A DNA stretch of 64,000 nucleotides from Cheilinus undulatus (GCF_018320785.1 NC_054872.1:24820769-24884768), one strand, 5' to 3'; numbered from the stretch's first letter, positions 43,001-55,519 are shown. Notes: generated by a model not told the origin, from the sequence alone. Numbers and translations are program-made.

Positions 43001-45300
43001 CTGCTGAAAGAGTATGAAGCCCTGCAAGTAACATTAATGATAAATTAATAAATAACTGCAGTTGTAAATGACTTTTTATTTCCAACAGTGACTGTAGTCT
43101 GAATGATGGATCTATCCATGTCAGCTCAGAAGGCGTGGGATGCTCAGAATTTTCTTCTCCACTCAGTGCAGATGAGCAAATGCGAAGACCTTTGATTCCT
43201 AGAGTAATGATGTCTGCTACAGGTAATGCGACTGCTTGGACCTGTATAGAATTGTTAGCTTCATTTAAATTTTAAACGTGCTCAATGCTTTTACTGTTCA
43301 TGCAACATAAACAGTTCCCTTTTTCGTACTTGTGATATCTGTTGTTTTTATCAAAACTTACAGCAAAAGCCAATTCAGACTCAGTTCAAGCCTTCCAAAA
43401 ACCCTCTTCCATTCCTTTACTTGTTTCCCCAACACGCCCGGAAGAAGATATCTTGTTCCAGTGGCGTTTGAGACGAAAGATTGAGCAGGCCAGGGAGCAA
43501 CACTCAGGTTTTCATGCTACAACATTTAGCTGGCAGTCCCCCAGTTTAAGGCAGACCTCACCAAGTGGACAAGCCTACAAGGTTGGGAATATAGTGCACC
43601 ATATTTACTCTCAAATTTTTTTAACAGTTTTTGAAAAATTCTAAATAATTTGTATGCACTCTTTCTTGTGTCAGGGACGGACCCAACCTCCAGAGTTCTC
43701 AGAAAAAGCTAGCCATCCACAGATTGCTGCTGCACAGCCAGAAACCAGAGAAACACTTGGATTATTTTCCTCATCTTCAGTCCCAACTCTTTTACCTGCC
43801 TGTGCTGTCTCTGGATCTGCAGTCTCTCAGCCCCTTGTTCCTGCCCACATGCACTTTCTTTGTGATGTTTTGCCATGTCCCATCCAAAGTACAGATGAGT
43901 CTCGGACCAAAGTTGTTCATAAAAAGGCCCAAGTTCAAGATAATACACTTAAAACAGCCCGCGATGAACCCTTTCTTGAACATGAGCCATCCGTAACAAA
44001 ACCTTCATCTGGAGTTACAGAAGAAGAAAGGTCTTCTAACAACAAAAGAGCTGAAACAAACACAAAGCTGAAATGTCAGATTACAGAGTCAAGGAAGAAT
44101 GAGAAGGAGGCAGTGATGGCTTTCAGAAGACAGAAGAAATCAACAAGGTAAAGTATTTAAGCATGGACATCATGTGGAAAGCACAACACAATGCTCAATA
44201 TGCATATTTATATATGTTGGCAGATATGCTATGGAAAAAAGACATACTGATGGTTCTGGATCTACAAATAAGAGTGCCTTACACCAAAAACTTCCCAAAA
44301 AGCCATTAGCTAAGGAGCTAAAGCAACATAAGGGGTACCAGGAGTTTTCCAGTCAGAGCGCTACTGTTGATCATGGACCACCACCTTCTCCAGTCCACAG
44401 TGCCTTAGGACAGGTCAGCATATATGCACAGAAGTAGGTTCTATCTCCTCCACCATATTTTCTTTGTTTTTTTTTTTTATTCTGTATACTGTTCTTGTTG
44501 GCTGTTGACAGGTTGTTTCAGAGGTCTTGTTCCCTACAACGGACTCTCCTGCACAAACGACATCCGCCTCGTTTTCCCCTCCCTCTGTTTCCTCACCTCG
44601 GCCACAGTCCTCAGTTAATCCATGTGATAGACAGAACTCTGTGGAGGTCATTTCACAGCTGCTGCAAGAGGCTGAAGGTGAGCATATGGTGGCAAAGAGC
44701 ACCAACCTTTACCCTGTAGTTAATTGTGGCAGAAAGATTCTGACCTTTGAATAGTTTTCACTCCCAGAACTTTAAGTCTCACTTTGTGTGAGCTTGCTGT
44801 TTTTACGTAAAGCTGGTGCCATTTATGATACATGAAAAATTTTGCTGTACATAGTGGGACTTTGAATAATGAAATGGCAACTTGTAGTCCTGGTAGTCTG
44901 TTAGTAATTGACAATGTTAATCCATTATCGCCCGTCTCCTTTGATTCCCTTTATGTAAACAGTTTGTGTCTTTGCTTTTCAGATTCAGATGAAACAGAGT
45001 TTGGAGATGATGCCTTATTAAAAGTCCTTCGCAAACAGAGAAAATGGATAAAGGAGCAAATCAGGTAAATAAACTATTACTTTAACTGCCAAATTGATAA
45101 GCATCAATAATGCAAAAGTTGTTTTTTAAATGTAAGGCTGCTAGTCTTGAAACCACTAACGTGTGGTACTTACAATGCATTGGTACACCACATTCCAGAA
45201 CAATAATGTCCTGTATTTATTTTTCAGTGAGGTGGACTCTCTGTTAAATAACTTTTTGGATGAGCAACAAGTAACCAGACCATTGGCAAGAGACACTTGA
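40042..45300 (+). CDS. proser3: Proline- and serine-rich protein 3 homologue
   Basis: Thirteen exons: 40042-40052, 40126-40234, 40486-40748, 40985-41133, 41247-41347, 42926-43011, 43089-43222, 43364-43581, 43675-44147, 44224-44413, 44512-44677, 44983-45064 and 45228-45300. The phases are coherent and give 684 aa. The start MKSSRPVFTRQNPF comes from a tiny first exon. The protein is mostly disordered and rich in Ser and Pro. More conserved-looking patches are YIERFRHGQPQSREERQ with PFWWM, LFQWRLRRKIEQAREQ, and a C-terminal helix LLKVLRKQRKWIKEQ. The name rests on these patches plus synteny: PROSER3 adjoins HSPB6 and LIN37 in mammals. No enzymatic domain is visible and the molecular role cannot be inferred from sequence. 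Intron 5 holds a LINE remnant. Confidence 0.8.
41980..42480 (-). mobile_element. Degenerate L2-like LINE fragment
   Basis: The minus strand at 42185-42385 reads FFKLRQLAWVKPCLS, VVHAFITSRLDYGN and KQSSLSP, the characteristic C-terminal end of L2-clade reverse transcriptases. Both flanks lack an intact frame, so it is a truncated copy within proser3 intron 5. Confidence 0.6.
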
Positions 45301-45324
45301 TTTTTTTATTCCATTTTATAAAGA

Positions 45325-45330
45325 AATAAA
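45325..45330 (+). terminator. proser3: proser3 polyadenylation signal
   Basis: AATAAA lies 25 bases after the stop codon, which implies a very short 3' UTR. Confidence 0.75.
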
Positions 45331-45714
45331 GCTTATTTGTATGTTTTTGAAGAAACATTTCCACATTAAAGATCTCAAAGATATGTCAATGTGCATCATT
45401 AATCACAATAATTACACAGTGCATTTTACAAGGCTGCACAACAAAGTCAGCTTGTTGAACTGTTAGCGCAGACTATTTACAAAGAATGGTTTCTGGAAAC
45501 ATGTAAGAATGATAACAGCCAGAGCAGTATATACAAACCTCAAAGAGCAGGGAGTGCTTGAAAAGTGCCAGGAACTAAACAAATGAGTGTTTTGGGACAT
45601 GTTGCTATGACTGAAGGAGAAAGAGTTATGTCTTTATATGTACATATCGCTTCTGTTGCATTTGTTATTGTTCTTAGTGTGGATAGTAGAGACAGAGTGT
45701 TTACATAAATGTGA

Positions 45715-46670
45715 TTATTTCAGGACTCTGGTTTCCAGCATGGGTGCAGCTATGATAAGAATCCCATCTGGAGAGACTGCTGACTCCAAAGCCATGGTGT
45801 CCACCCCCTTAGGGATTCGATAGCGGCGATTAAACTGTCGTGTGGTCATTCCTGGACCATTCTTCTATAAAAACAGACATGAATACAAGTTTTGAGAACA
45901 AAAGAAATTACGTTTAAATTCAATAACCCACAAAATCCATGTCATTTAAACTGTCATATGAATCACATCCAAGCTGCATGGGCCACAAAAATCAGAATTA
46001 TATCACTTTTGCCAGCGGGGTGTGTGTAGCCTTAGTTACTTCCATAATACCAACCTTTTTCTCTTCATGCTTTCCTTGTACTTCAACAAAATCCCCAATC
46101 ACTTTCACCATGAGATCAGGTGGGCTGAAATCCTTTACATCTACTTGAACTGTGAAACCATTATCATCACAGTTGACCTAGCAAAATAAGATTAAATTCT
46201 GTCATTTCATAGAGATAACATTTCTATACGTACAGCAAAAGGCACACTTTTAAACATGCCTTTAACATGACTGTATTTTATTATATTTTCCGGTTAAAAA
46301 AGTGCTTGACGAAAATGTTTTTAAGCTTTCAACTACTTCATCAAAAGAGGATGTTTTGAGGATTTAAAACCCCTCTTAAGTTGACATGAATTATGATAGG
46401 TATAGAAAATTAGAGAAAATATTCAGTCTATTTTAGAAGTTACTATTTATAAGCCAAAATAAAAATGAACAGTTCTTCTTATTGCAAAAGTTACAATGAT
46501 TTTAAAAGACCTACCTCCGCAGGGCTGGTATTATCAGTCTCTGGAATCAGTAACTGAGGAGACCAGTTGTACTGTCCAAAAGTTCCATTTAGGCGAGGAA
46601 TAAGAGGTGGCAAGACTTTCTCCCATTGAATACCACCAGCTGGTAGAGTGGAGGGCAGAATGAAGTCCAT
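45715..46670 (-). CDS. Small heat-shock protein (alpha-crystallin family), HSPB6-like
   Basis: Three minus-strand exons (46515-46670, 46055-46177, 45715-45864) give 142 aa. The N-terminus [13 protein letters not shown] has an IPWxRVLPPLIP-like stretch ([11 protein letters not shown]). The alpha-crystallin domain follows, with [21 protein letters not shown] and GKHEEK. It ends with [12 protein letters not shown] and [11 protein letters not shown]. Small HSPs bind unfolding proteins and prevent aggregation. The protein is slightly shorter than human HSPB6 (160 aa) and ends just after the beta-strand sandwich, with no clear IXI/V tail. Its position beside proser3 and lin37 matches mammalian HSPB6. 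A fish-specific paralogue such as hspb15 is the alternative. The ATG is immediately preceded by a splice acceptor, so the 5' UTR is in an upstream exon. Confidence 0.85.
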
Positions 46671-46778
46671 CTACATGGAGTAGAAGTTAAAGAGAATAAA
46701 CTTTTTGTTATGAGAACTGTTTACAGACCAGTGTATGGTACAGTAAACTGGACCACAAAACAACATGCTACAACTTAC

Positions 46779-46962
46779 CTTCTCTTAAATTTCCTGACTG
46801 GATAAGTGTGTGAAAGGGAAAGGGCAGCCTCTGTTAGCTTGTGTGAGGTCCTCCTGAATGAAGTACAGAGAGCACTGGTCATAAGACAGTCTGACTCCGA
46901 GCTCCTCTCCCAGTGGGCGGCTGACGTGACTGACTGTTGTGGTCTGTGGAGTCTGTCTTATA
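46779..46962 (-). promoter_or_regulatory. 5' UTR exon and TATA-like box of the small HSP gene
   Basis: On the minus strand TATAAG (plus 46957-46962) precedes about 170 bases that end in a donor, AG|GTAAGT (exon end 46779). The following 108-base intron stops directly before the ATG at 46670. Inferred from splice signals only. Confidence 0.55.
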
Positions 46963-47814
46963 CTGGAGTTGCGTAATGAGCCGGGAATTCATAGTGGGGC
47001 ACCTTGCTTCTGTTATGCTCTGAACTAATGCGTACCCTTGGGTGTTCAGGCAGCGCCATATAGGATCAGAGTGTATTGTTTTGGGAGTGATGCAGCTGTC
47101 GCGGGATTATGGCAATTAACGTATTTATCGACCATTACCAATGCACACTTTATCCCTTGTATTGATGGCGCTGATATGTAGAGACTGGTTACTTGTAAGA
47201 CGTGCGATGAAGTAGCGCCTGAGAGCGGTTGTCAAGGAAGGTTCGTCCGAAAATAAGTTCAAAGGCGATGTTGTTGACCCTCGTGGGCTGATGCCAGACA
47301 GACAGTGACAGCAGGGACGTCCTAAACACATGCCTGAGCACGTGCACTGCCAACAAGCCTGTTTGGCTACATCACTCACTTTCACAGATGTAAACACTAT
47401 TGAAATCATTACTAGAGTTTAAAACATTATCAATAAAAATAACAATCAAAATAGTTACAATAACAAGAATAACAATGATACAATAGTAATGATTTAAATA
47501 TTTAAAATAACTACTTTTATGATACAATTGAATAAATTAATAGTACAGTGACCCTGAAGGAAAATACAAAAAAGAAAAAAATCACTAAATTGAAAGATGT
47601 TTAATGGAACACAAAAAGTATTTCCCAAACATAGTGCTATTTGATAAAGCACAAAATACAGTTCATGGCATGCAAAAATGCTGAATCAAGCAAAAAAATA
47701 AAACATTGCAATATTGCTTTAATTGTGTTTCACAAAAATCATTTCATGTCTCATAAATTGTTTTAGTATTTTATTAAATATTTTTATGTTGTGGAATGTT
47801 TTTGTTGTAGTACA
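46963..47814. other. Spacer upstream of the small HSP gene
   Basis: No gene was recognised. Short ORFs on the minus strand lack family resemblance. Confidence 0.5.
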
Positions 47815-48666
47815 AAGGCTTCCTGCAGATCCTTGAAAAGTCTTAAATAGTCTTGAATTGTACATTTGAAATTTAAGGCTTACAAAGTCTGATTGTTACC
47901 AGTGGGAGGCCTTCAGTTTTAGAAGGCACTTTGACAAACACATCACCTTATCTAATTTTTGTTTTCTATTCCTTTAAATAAAAAGTTTAAAATTTCATGA
48001 CAAGTTCCAATCGTTTTTTTTTTTTTTTTTTGCTTCTCAGTGTTTTTGAGCTGGCACTGATATTTCTGCATTTTGTTGAGTTGAGCTCACCTTCTCCAGT
48101 CTGTTTTACGATTTTAATAATCTTCCCCCATAAATGGTTGCATAAATATTCTCCATAATTAAGGGAATTCAGTATTAGATGTTTTAAAACTTCCTGGGGG
48201 AGGACCCCAGATCCCTCTCTGATTTTATAAGACTCACTGTGATTAAATAAACTTTGTTCTGGTGTGATACACTAGACCATTTCTCTGACATCTGTGTCAT
48301 AAGGGTGCCCACTTGAGAGTCCTTACAGCTCACCCTTATTTTACAAGGTCTTCCCTGACCAAAAAAAAAAAATATTCTGCTTTCTTATAGTTAAAGTTTC
48401 TAGAATCAACACAGCGCACCTGCAAAAATGTGTTATTATGAATATAACCATACAACATATTGATCGGATAGGAGGCATTAAATGTGCCAGAAAAATATTT
48501 TGCCCTTTACCCTTTGGCATGATATCAACAGTTCATTAAAACCTAAAAAAGTGGCACAGGTCTGGTGTTTCGTTTTGTACAGTTTACCATGCGAAATGTG
48601 GTATTAATTTTTCTCAGTTCCAGGCTTTTAAAAGTCTTTGATTTTTAAAAGCGTTCAGGAACCCTA
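47815..48666. mobile_element. Non-autonomous DNA transposon with GGTTCCTG-type inverted ends
   Basis: The left end AAGGCTTCCTGCAGATCC with AAAAGTCTTAAA is mirrored at the right by TTTTAAAAGTCTTTG...TTCAGGAACCCTA. A partial relative starts at 48937. The interior is non-coding. Target duplications are not clear. Confidence 0.55.
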
Positions 48667-48849
48667 AATGAAATGCTTTTGTATAGTATGAAGTATTTTA
48701 CCCTTGGTTATACTGTATATGTTTACCATATCTAAGTTTTTGTAGTTCATGAAACATTTTTGCATTTCTTAAAATGATGTTCAAGTTTTTTGTTTAGTGT
48801 GTGTTTAGAGAAATGTTTTTGCATTTGACCTTCAGGGCCACCATAGAAC

Positions 48850-48891
48850 ACCACTTCCTCTATATCATTTTCTTGATATAGAGGAAGTGGT
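48850..48891. repeat. Perfect 18-bp inverted repeat with a 6-base loop
   Basis: ACCACTTCCTCTATATCA (48850-48867) is followed after TTTTCT by its exact reverse complement (48874-48891). An RNA from either strand would form a stable hairpin. Confidence 0.85.
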
Positions 48892-48935
48892 TCCTGTGTA
48901 CTTAGTGGACCTCTTATTTCATTTCTCATCTTGCA

Positions 48936-49170
48936 GGGTTCCTGCAGATTCTTAGAAAGTCTTAGACTTGTTAAATTTAAGGTCAGAACGTTTTAAAAAG
49001 TCTTTTATACTTGTGACAGATCTTACATTTTAAATGGCACTTTGCCTAAGACATGTCTTTATCAAACTCTTGTTTTCTGGCCAACTTTATATGAGTATAA
49101 TCATTATTTTTGTGTGGGAATTGCCAGCATTATAGTTCTCAGACCTACCAAGTTGCCTACTAAAAATATA
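48936..49170. mobile_element. Partial copy of the GGTTCCTGCAG repeat family
   Basis: GGGTTCCTGCAGATTCTTAG and nearby AAAGTCTT repeats resemble the left part of the element at 47815-48666. Shared phrases such as AAATGGCACTTTG versus GAAGGCACTTTG continue for about 200 bases. Confidence 0.45.
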
Positions 49171-50198
49171 AAATGTCATAAGTGAAGGTTCTTTTGATGG
49201 TAGTATTTTGTATGTCAGTTCATCAAATCACTTTCCAGTACTTTACCCAGAATACACACACAAATAAAATCCAACACATTTACAAAAAAGGAACCCTTTC
49301 ATTAGCGTCCCATGAATGTTTTAATAAGCAGCTCTGTGTTTTGAAGAGAACTTGTTGTGCTCAAAGTCCTGACATGTTCTTGGCAGGATATGGTGAAGTC
49401 AGCGGTTAATACAGGGTGCACATGTTCTCCCTGTTAGCTATGTGGAACCTGTCACTTAAGCTTTGACTGGTGTGACTAAAAATGGCTCTGATTATGTTAT
49501 GACTCATATAGGAGCTAGGGAAGTGGGGACATTGGAGGGGATTAAGTTATTGGGTTCCATCACAGGCGCCAGTCAATAATGTCCAGCCTTTAGGAGACTA
49601 CCATAACAATGAAAACTATCAGGAGTATGTATGGAGAAATAGCTCGCAGATGAATCACCATGCTAAAAGTCAAAACAGACTCATAGACACTGGATGAATA
49701 TTGACATTTCAACACCAACATAAATTCTAACACGCATACTATATAGAGAGAAAATCAAGTCACAGAGTAGCTTTGTGGTTTTTTATTCATTATATACAAG
49801 TAAAAATAGTTTTGGGTGCACAATCATGCCCAGGTAACAAGATTTATAGTCAAGAAGGAAAGAATTGGGACCCTGATGTTCAATGTCCTGGACTAATCTG
49901 AAAACGCATCAAGTTTTATTATTAGAAACTGTGATACTGTCATGTTGGATAAGACTATCTGCTATGTAATGTTATTAACCTAAAACCAACAAATCTTCTG
50001 AAATGGCTTGGAGACAGGAATTTTTAATTCTACACATTTTCTTAAAAACATTTGAAATTCTGCTTACTCTGTAAACTTTTTCAAAACAATGGATTTAGTG
50101 GCTGAGAGCAGACTATTCTGTCAAAATGTACAATGCAGTTAAGGAAGGAGAATTATTTGGTCCATTAAGGTAGATCACTGAACCTGCTGTCAAAAAAA
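49171..50198. other. Spacer downstream of psenen
   Basis: No coding exons were recognised. The right part probably includes the psenen 3' UTR (minus strand), but no single polyadenylation signal stands out. Confidence 0.45.
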
Positions 50199-51860
50199 TC
50201 ATGGGATGCCCAGCGGGATTGTAAAGGAGAGGTAATCCCCCACTTCACCCCACTCTGCTCTGAATTGCTGGTAAATAGTTATCCAGGTGGTGAGAATGGC
50301 AATCCAAAGTAGCAATCCCAGTCCTGACCTCTTTACATCTGGATTTAGAAAAAAAAGATAACATAAGAGACAGACACTTAGTACATATAAATGATCACAC
50401 ATGCAGGTGTATACTATCAAAAGACAATTTAAGTAATATTTTTTGTACATATAAAATCATAAATGACATGGTAAAGGAAAATCTTTGACATCTGAGCTAA
50501 AATATGTGATGCATAATTTGTCTTATTATTAAGGAATATAGATACGCAACATGGCCCAAACCAATATTGTGGTATTCTCTCTAAATGAGATACTGTACAT
50601 GGCAGATTTCAAAACATGAGCCACATTTTTTTTCAGATAACATTTTTATAGAAAATTTAATAAGTTAATAAGTATAGGTAAAATAATTGTAGCTTAAATA
50701 TTTCAAAGGTGTATAGAAATAATACAATACAAAAAAATTACAAGCCCTGCTAGGGGGGCACTAAAATCAGCAAACCTTCAGCCTGATATTCACAACAACT
50801 GTAAGGATGTTCTTATACAGTTTTTTCCAATTTTTCTTTCTGGTGGCCCACTTTTTACAAGGAATAAGCAATCACTACCTAACTAATCTGATTTCCATTC
50901 ACTATTGCTTATCAACTCTGCTTCTTTGCCATGTGATAAGTTGAGCTGATGGCTGGTGCAAGCTAGGAAAATGTTAATTTTAAACTCAATTTGGTCCTGA
51001 CCTACTGTTTTCTGTTTAACAACCCTGGAAGAAGCCACCTCACCTCTGGCACATAAACTTTCTCTCTTCTGTTCAGCTCCTTTGGCCTTCAGTGGCTGCT
51101 GACTGGTCTGGAACAATGTGTTACTTTTTTAAATAGCCAAGCAGCAATAACTGTGACTTCACTGCTTTTGCAATTTGGTGACTGGTAGGCCCTTGTTTTG
51201 TGTTTATTATGGTAGCGAGGGAAAGTATTACAGGGTAGAGCACACATGACACCTGAAATGTAGTATCTAAAATGGGACCCCCCCCCCCCCCCCCCCAAAA
51301 CGTAAAGAAACTGGAGATAGAAGTGTTGAAACCAAAGCATATAATACAATATAAACATTGTTTGTGAGATCTCTAAAAGTTAAAGCTCCAAATCAGTCAC
51401 TTACAGGTCTTTATCTGGGGCTGTTCACTGTAGACAGGTTTAACAAAGGCCTCCCGGAAAAACCAAACCACATTGACCAACCACAGAAATGGGAGGAATG
51501 CAAATCCACCTGAGATAGAAGAAAGAGAAACATGATAAAGAGAAATATGTTGATTAGAATCCCCCGAATCTAGACAACAAGGACTTATCTTCTTTTGGTT
51601 CTTTACAGGTAACCTTACTTACCTCTCTTCTTAATTTGAACACTTTGAACATTTTACAGCCTGAAATACTGAATACAGTTAATGACTGATTTACCCTAAC
51701 AACATATGTGTCTGGAACTGACAAAGCAAATAAAAGGAGCAGAGATTGTAGTTTATTTTGTGAGTGTGTTTTCTGAGGGAAAAAAAAAACAACTCTCACC
51801 CAAATAATATTTTCTGCATAGGCTCAGCTTTTCTTCGTTGGGAAGCCTCTCCAGGTTCAT
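50199..51860 (-). CDS. psenen: Presenilin enhancer PEN-2, gamma-secretase subunit
   Basis: Three minus-strand exons (51800-51860, 51405-51509, 50199-50338) give exactly 101 aa, the length of human PSENEN. The start [28 protein letters not shown] and the following [13 protein letters not shown] match the family. A second hydrophobic segment ([16 protein letters not shown]) and the C-terminal [11 protein letters not shown] motif, needed for complex stability, are also present. PEN-2 is a small membrane protein that completes gamma-secretase with presenilin, nicastrin and APH-1 and triggers presenilin endoproteolysis. The start exon follows a splice acceptor a few bases before the ATG, so a non-coding first exon is expected upstream (about 53.2 kb). 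Confidence 0.97.
51278..51296. repeat. Poly-C tract (19 bases)
   Basis: An uninterrupted run of C lies in the second intron of psenen (minus-strand poly-G). The length may be an assembly estimate. Confidence 0.85.
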
Positions 51861-51895
51861 CTTTTGCTGTTACAGAAAAAAAACAGGGAAGAAGT

Positions 51896-52065
51896 TATGC
51901 TGCGTTCCATTTACCTTGGAGTTCGGAAGTTGAAACTGGGAATGATGTCACATTCGTCTGCAAAAATGGATTTACCAGTTGTTTGCGCTCCATTTGTCAT
52001 AACCACGATGAGTTGGGGAAAAATGAGTGTCTCCATAGTTGCTTATTTTGGTTGGATGTAGAGCA
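51896..52065. mobile_element. Possible MITE end in psenen intron
   Basis: GCTGCGTTCCATTTACCTTGG with GGAATGATGTCAC resembles the terminus of a widespread fish MITE. The opposite end was not found with confidence. Confidence 0.3.
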
Positions 52066-53174
52066 ACTCTATAATGTACAAACCCACTCCAAAGTTCAGT
52101 TAATGTAACTTTTTATTATGACAATGGAAACTGAAACTGTCAAAAGCTTTATATTTAAAATTTACTTATATTGTTTGATAAATATCATATCCCTAAGCGT
52201 AAATGGACTCAAAGGTTACCAAAGAATATTTTTTGAGCTCACTACATGGAAGGAAACACAAAAAAAAGCAATGAAAACTCTGGACATTAGTGAATCCCTG
52301 ACTATGCTTGTTAACCTTTATTTAATTTCTAGGTACCCCATGTACATAGTGTATTGATTCGTATATACACAGGGGAATCATTTAAATAATGTTTGTAAGT
52401 ATGCAGGTATGTGCTTCAAATATATCAATTTAAAAGGCTGGAAAAATGATGCCGTTCTTGCGTTAGTCTGTCTTTGTTTTTAGTGTCATTGATCAGTTAT
52501 TAGCCGATAAACCTTTAAAACAACACATTGCGCAGAACTTCTTGCATTAAAACACTGCTGCTGCACATGACATGCAACCGCAGGGTAGTGCTGTATCTAC
52601 AATTTCTAAAAATGCACTGAGAAACAGCAAAAGGTTCTAAAACCAGGTCAAAAATCAAAGTTTTTATAACAATACTTTATGCCACCATGTTGTGACGTCG
52701 AAGTCGGGGTGCACTGTGCAACACTGAGTTCACAAGATGTAAATACCTTAAATACGACTTGGAGAGACGTTTTATTTGGCACTTCCGGTCAGAAGTCGGA
52801 CAAACAAGTCGGAATACGAGTAACGATGACAAATGGCACAAAGAATTGGCGTCGAACCAGCCCGGATAGCAACCGAACCAAACAAAACACTCGTAACGAA
52901 ATGTTAGGATGGAAGTCTTTCGTCACTTGAACATCGCCTAATATGGACACGAAAAGAGCTAACTATTCATAGGGAAACTACAGAAAAAAGAGAAAAACAA
53001 TCTTGTGTTGTTTTCAGGTGACTCAATTCACCCCAAGCTAATGTTAGCATTTCGTTAGCTTAGCAATATAATGTTTTTTACGACACCAGGTTACTAAAAC
53101 TCATAGCTTCTGTGCAGTGGTTCTAATACAGTTTAACCAGGGACTGTATTACGGAGCACAAAAAAAGTATTTAC

Positions 53175-53235
53175 CTGATGGAAACGTTCTTTAAACCAGA
53201 TGAAAATACGCGGAACTTCCTTTTTCTCTATCGGC
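53175..53235 (-). other. psenen: Putative non-coding first exon of psenen
   Basis: On the minus strand a short stretch, with GGAAGTTCCGCG, ends in CATCAG|GTAAAT (exon end 53175). This fits a donor for the acceptor just upstream of the psenen ATG. The 5' end is estimated. Confidence 0.45.
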
Positions 53236-53299
53236 GTTCTACTTCTTCTACTTCTTTTGAATTCCCGACAGACTAGAGGCAATCGAGGCGCACTGCTGC

Positions 53300-53690
53300 C
53301 CTCCACAGGTCTCTAGTGCTGGTTATTCAGGCGCCTCAAATTCTTGCATACAGTCCAGTCCATAGAGACATAACGGCTGTTGTTGTTTCGTGGTGTTCCC
53401 AGCTGAGGAGTAACTTAAGTAATGTATTCTTCTTTCCAGTTTCCATCAGATCTGCTTGCATGACGGTTCTCTTTGTGTGTCTGGTAGTTGGTGCATGCTA
53501 TAACAGCATGGATTACGTTTTCTTCCTCCCCACAGTTGCATTTTCCATCAGGATGTTTACCATCCATTGCCAGCCCATGATTTAGTGCACAATGCCCCAG
53601 CCTAAGTTTTGCGATCACTATAGTGTCCCTCCTTCCAATTTTCATACTCTGTTTGACATGGTTGGTGGCTGTGTTGAAAAATAAAACCGG
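53300..53690 (-). mobile_element. LINE 3' coding fragment (C-terminal tail of ORF2)
   Basis: The minus strand at 53415-53645 reads IVIAKLRLGHCALNHGL, GKHPDGKCNCGEEE and VIHAVIACTNY. This resembles the RLRxGHxxLN...GKHxDGxCxCGxxE tail after the RNase H region of I/Jockey/R1-type non-LTR elements. Only this tail is present, which is a normal 5' truncation. Confidence 0.6.
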
Positions 53691-53924
53691 CCCTGCCCCC
53701 CTGCTCCCACTCTTTTTGTCTAGTTCTTGCCATTTCTTGTTGTATTAAGCTCTTATGCTCGTATACTCAGCTCTTCCATATTGCACTTGTATTGCCACTT
53801 CCTTACTATTAGTAGTCCTGATAGTTAGTTCCTGTCCTTCATAAAAAACTTTTTAAAATACCAAATGAGTACCATAAGAGTAGTTTTGTAAATATATTGA
53901 TGCATAAATTAAACTAGAAAAGCA

Positions 53925-54206
53925 CTCGGAGAGCGCAGAGCTCCGCCATCAGCGCTATCCCCCAGTAGTACAGAATCCTTAAAAACATTCTGGACCCAGA
54001 CGGTGATCCGGATCACTCCCAAAATCTAATCAGTTCTTCCTTGTGCCATTTCTGACATTGCCTGATATTTTGATCAAAATCCGTTTGTAACTTCTTGAGT
54101 TATGTTTCTAACAAACAAACTAAGTAACAAACGAACAAACCCTGCCGATCACATGACCTCCTTGGCGGAGGTAATGAATGAATAAATGAATGAATGAATG
54201 AATAAA
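53925..54206. mobile_element. 3' tail of a truncated non-LTR element ending in (TGAA)n
   Basis: The phrases GGATCACTCCCAAAATCTAATC, TTTGATCAAAATCCG, GAGTTATGTTTCTAACAAAC and CCTCCTTGGCGGAGGTAATGAA are characteristic of a repeat found throughout fish genomes, consistent with the 3' end of an RTE-like LINE. The terminal ATGAATGAATAAATGAATGAA run is its tail. Confidence 0.55.
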
Positions 54207-54529
54207 AAAGAAATAGATGAATATATAGATAAATAAACGTATCTGGGAATATGAATACCCCCCTTTATTTTAAAGTAATCACTACCGGACATTTTTGTTC
54301 CTTAGAGTAAAAGTTCTGAATAAAAGCATGGATTTAATAAGAAGACTTGGGTTTAAATATTTTTGAAAGAACAGACATCAGAAATGGGAAACCTTCGATC
54401 TTTAGCCCTTTAAACAGCACTTGGTGTAAAAAAAGAAAAAAAAATGAAAAAAGAAAAAAAAATCCCCATCACAAGATCCATTGCGGATTAGGAGCTAATC
54501 CCCTCATCTACAGGATGAGATGATTAATG

Positions 54530-55047
54530 CAGGGCTGTCCAATTTGGGGCCCGCGGGCCAACTTTGGCCCTCAAGCAATTATTTTTGGCCCGCTGCTCAT
54601 GTTCGAATGTTTTTTTTTTATTATTATTATTATTTTCCCACTGCCAGCAGTCTAAATATTTCTTTCAATATTTATTTATTGTTGAAGATGCTGGGGTCAA
54701 GCTGGGGTCTTGGCAGAGATGGAGTGTGTGAGGCAGTGGCACACTGATAAGAGAAAGTTTAAAAATAGTTGGGAACATGAGTACTTTTTTACTAAAATTC
54801 ATTTCAAGGCGATATGCCCAATTAGTATTTGTGTCATATGGATGTTCAGTAATTTCATGCTGTGAAACACAATAAATAATAGTGTTATTCATTTTAAAAA
54901 TTACTTTGTATGAGTTATTATTTTGCACAGTTATGCTATAGGCATATTTAATTTCATGCACTGCAACATGAATGATTAGTTTTGGCCAGCGACCCTCCAC
55001 CCCGATTCATTTTTGGCCCTTCACTTAAAAGAATTTGGGCACCCCTG
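54530..55047. mobile_element. Non-autonomous hAT (Charlie-like) element
   Basis: The ends CAGGGCTGTCCAATTTGGGG and ATTTGGGCACCCCTG are inverted and match the family seen at 37455-38268. An (ATT)n run lies near 54620. The interior is non-coding. Target duplications are not clear. Confidence 0.65.
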
Positions 55048-55519
55048 CTTAAATATTTTAGTCTAGATGACTTGACTCTGTGATCCTTTTCCTCTTTCTC
55101 TTGTAATTCCATGTCTTTCTATAAGGCTTTTTTTATGAATAACCATGCTGGTGTTTGCCTAAGTACTTCATGGCTTGGCTTTATTAGACAAACATAGTAA
55201 CCACAGTCCAAGAATTATTGCCTGCCTTAGAGCTAAACGTTGAAATGATAATCTATTAGTTTAATTTGTCATCAATATGATTGTGGTTCAAGAATTAGAT
55301 AAAAACCTGTTTCCTAAGTGTCTTATCTTGTTTACCTTTCTGAATAAAGATCTGATGAAGCCTACTACACCACCAGAGGTCAACCGACCCACTTTCCCCT
55401 ATTAATGGGGAAAAAACTCACTTTCCCTTGAGGCTTTGCGGCTCCCCCCTCCCATCTCGCGCCTTCCCTCTTGTCTCTCCTCAAACTGCTAGCCGTCGGA
55501 GTGTGTTGTTGTTGAAGCA

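Noticed and set aside
43709-44037. Minus-strand and alternative-frame ORFs inside the largest proser3 exon
   Set aside because: They overlap a well-supported exon with correct splice phases and show no family resemblance.
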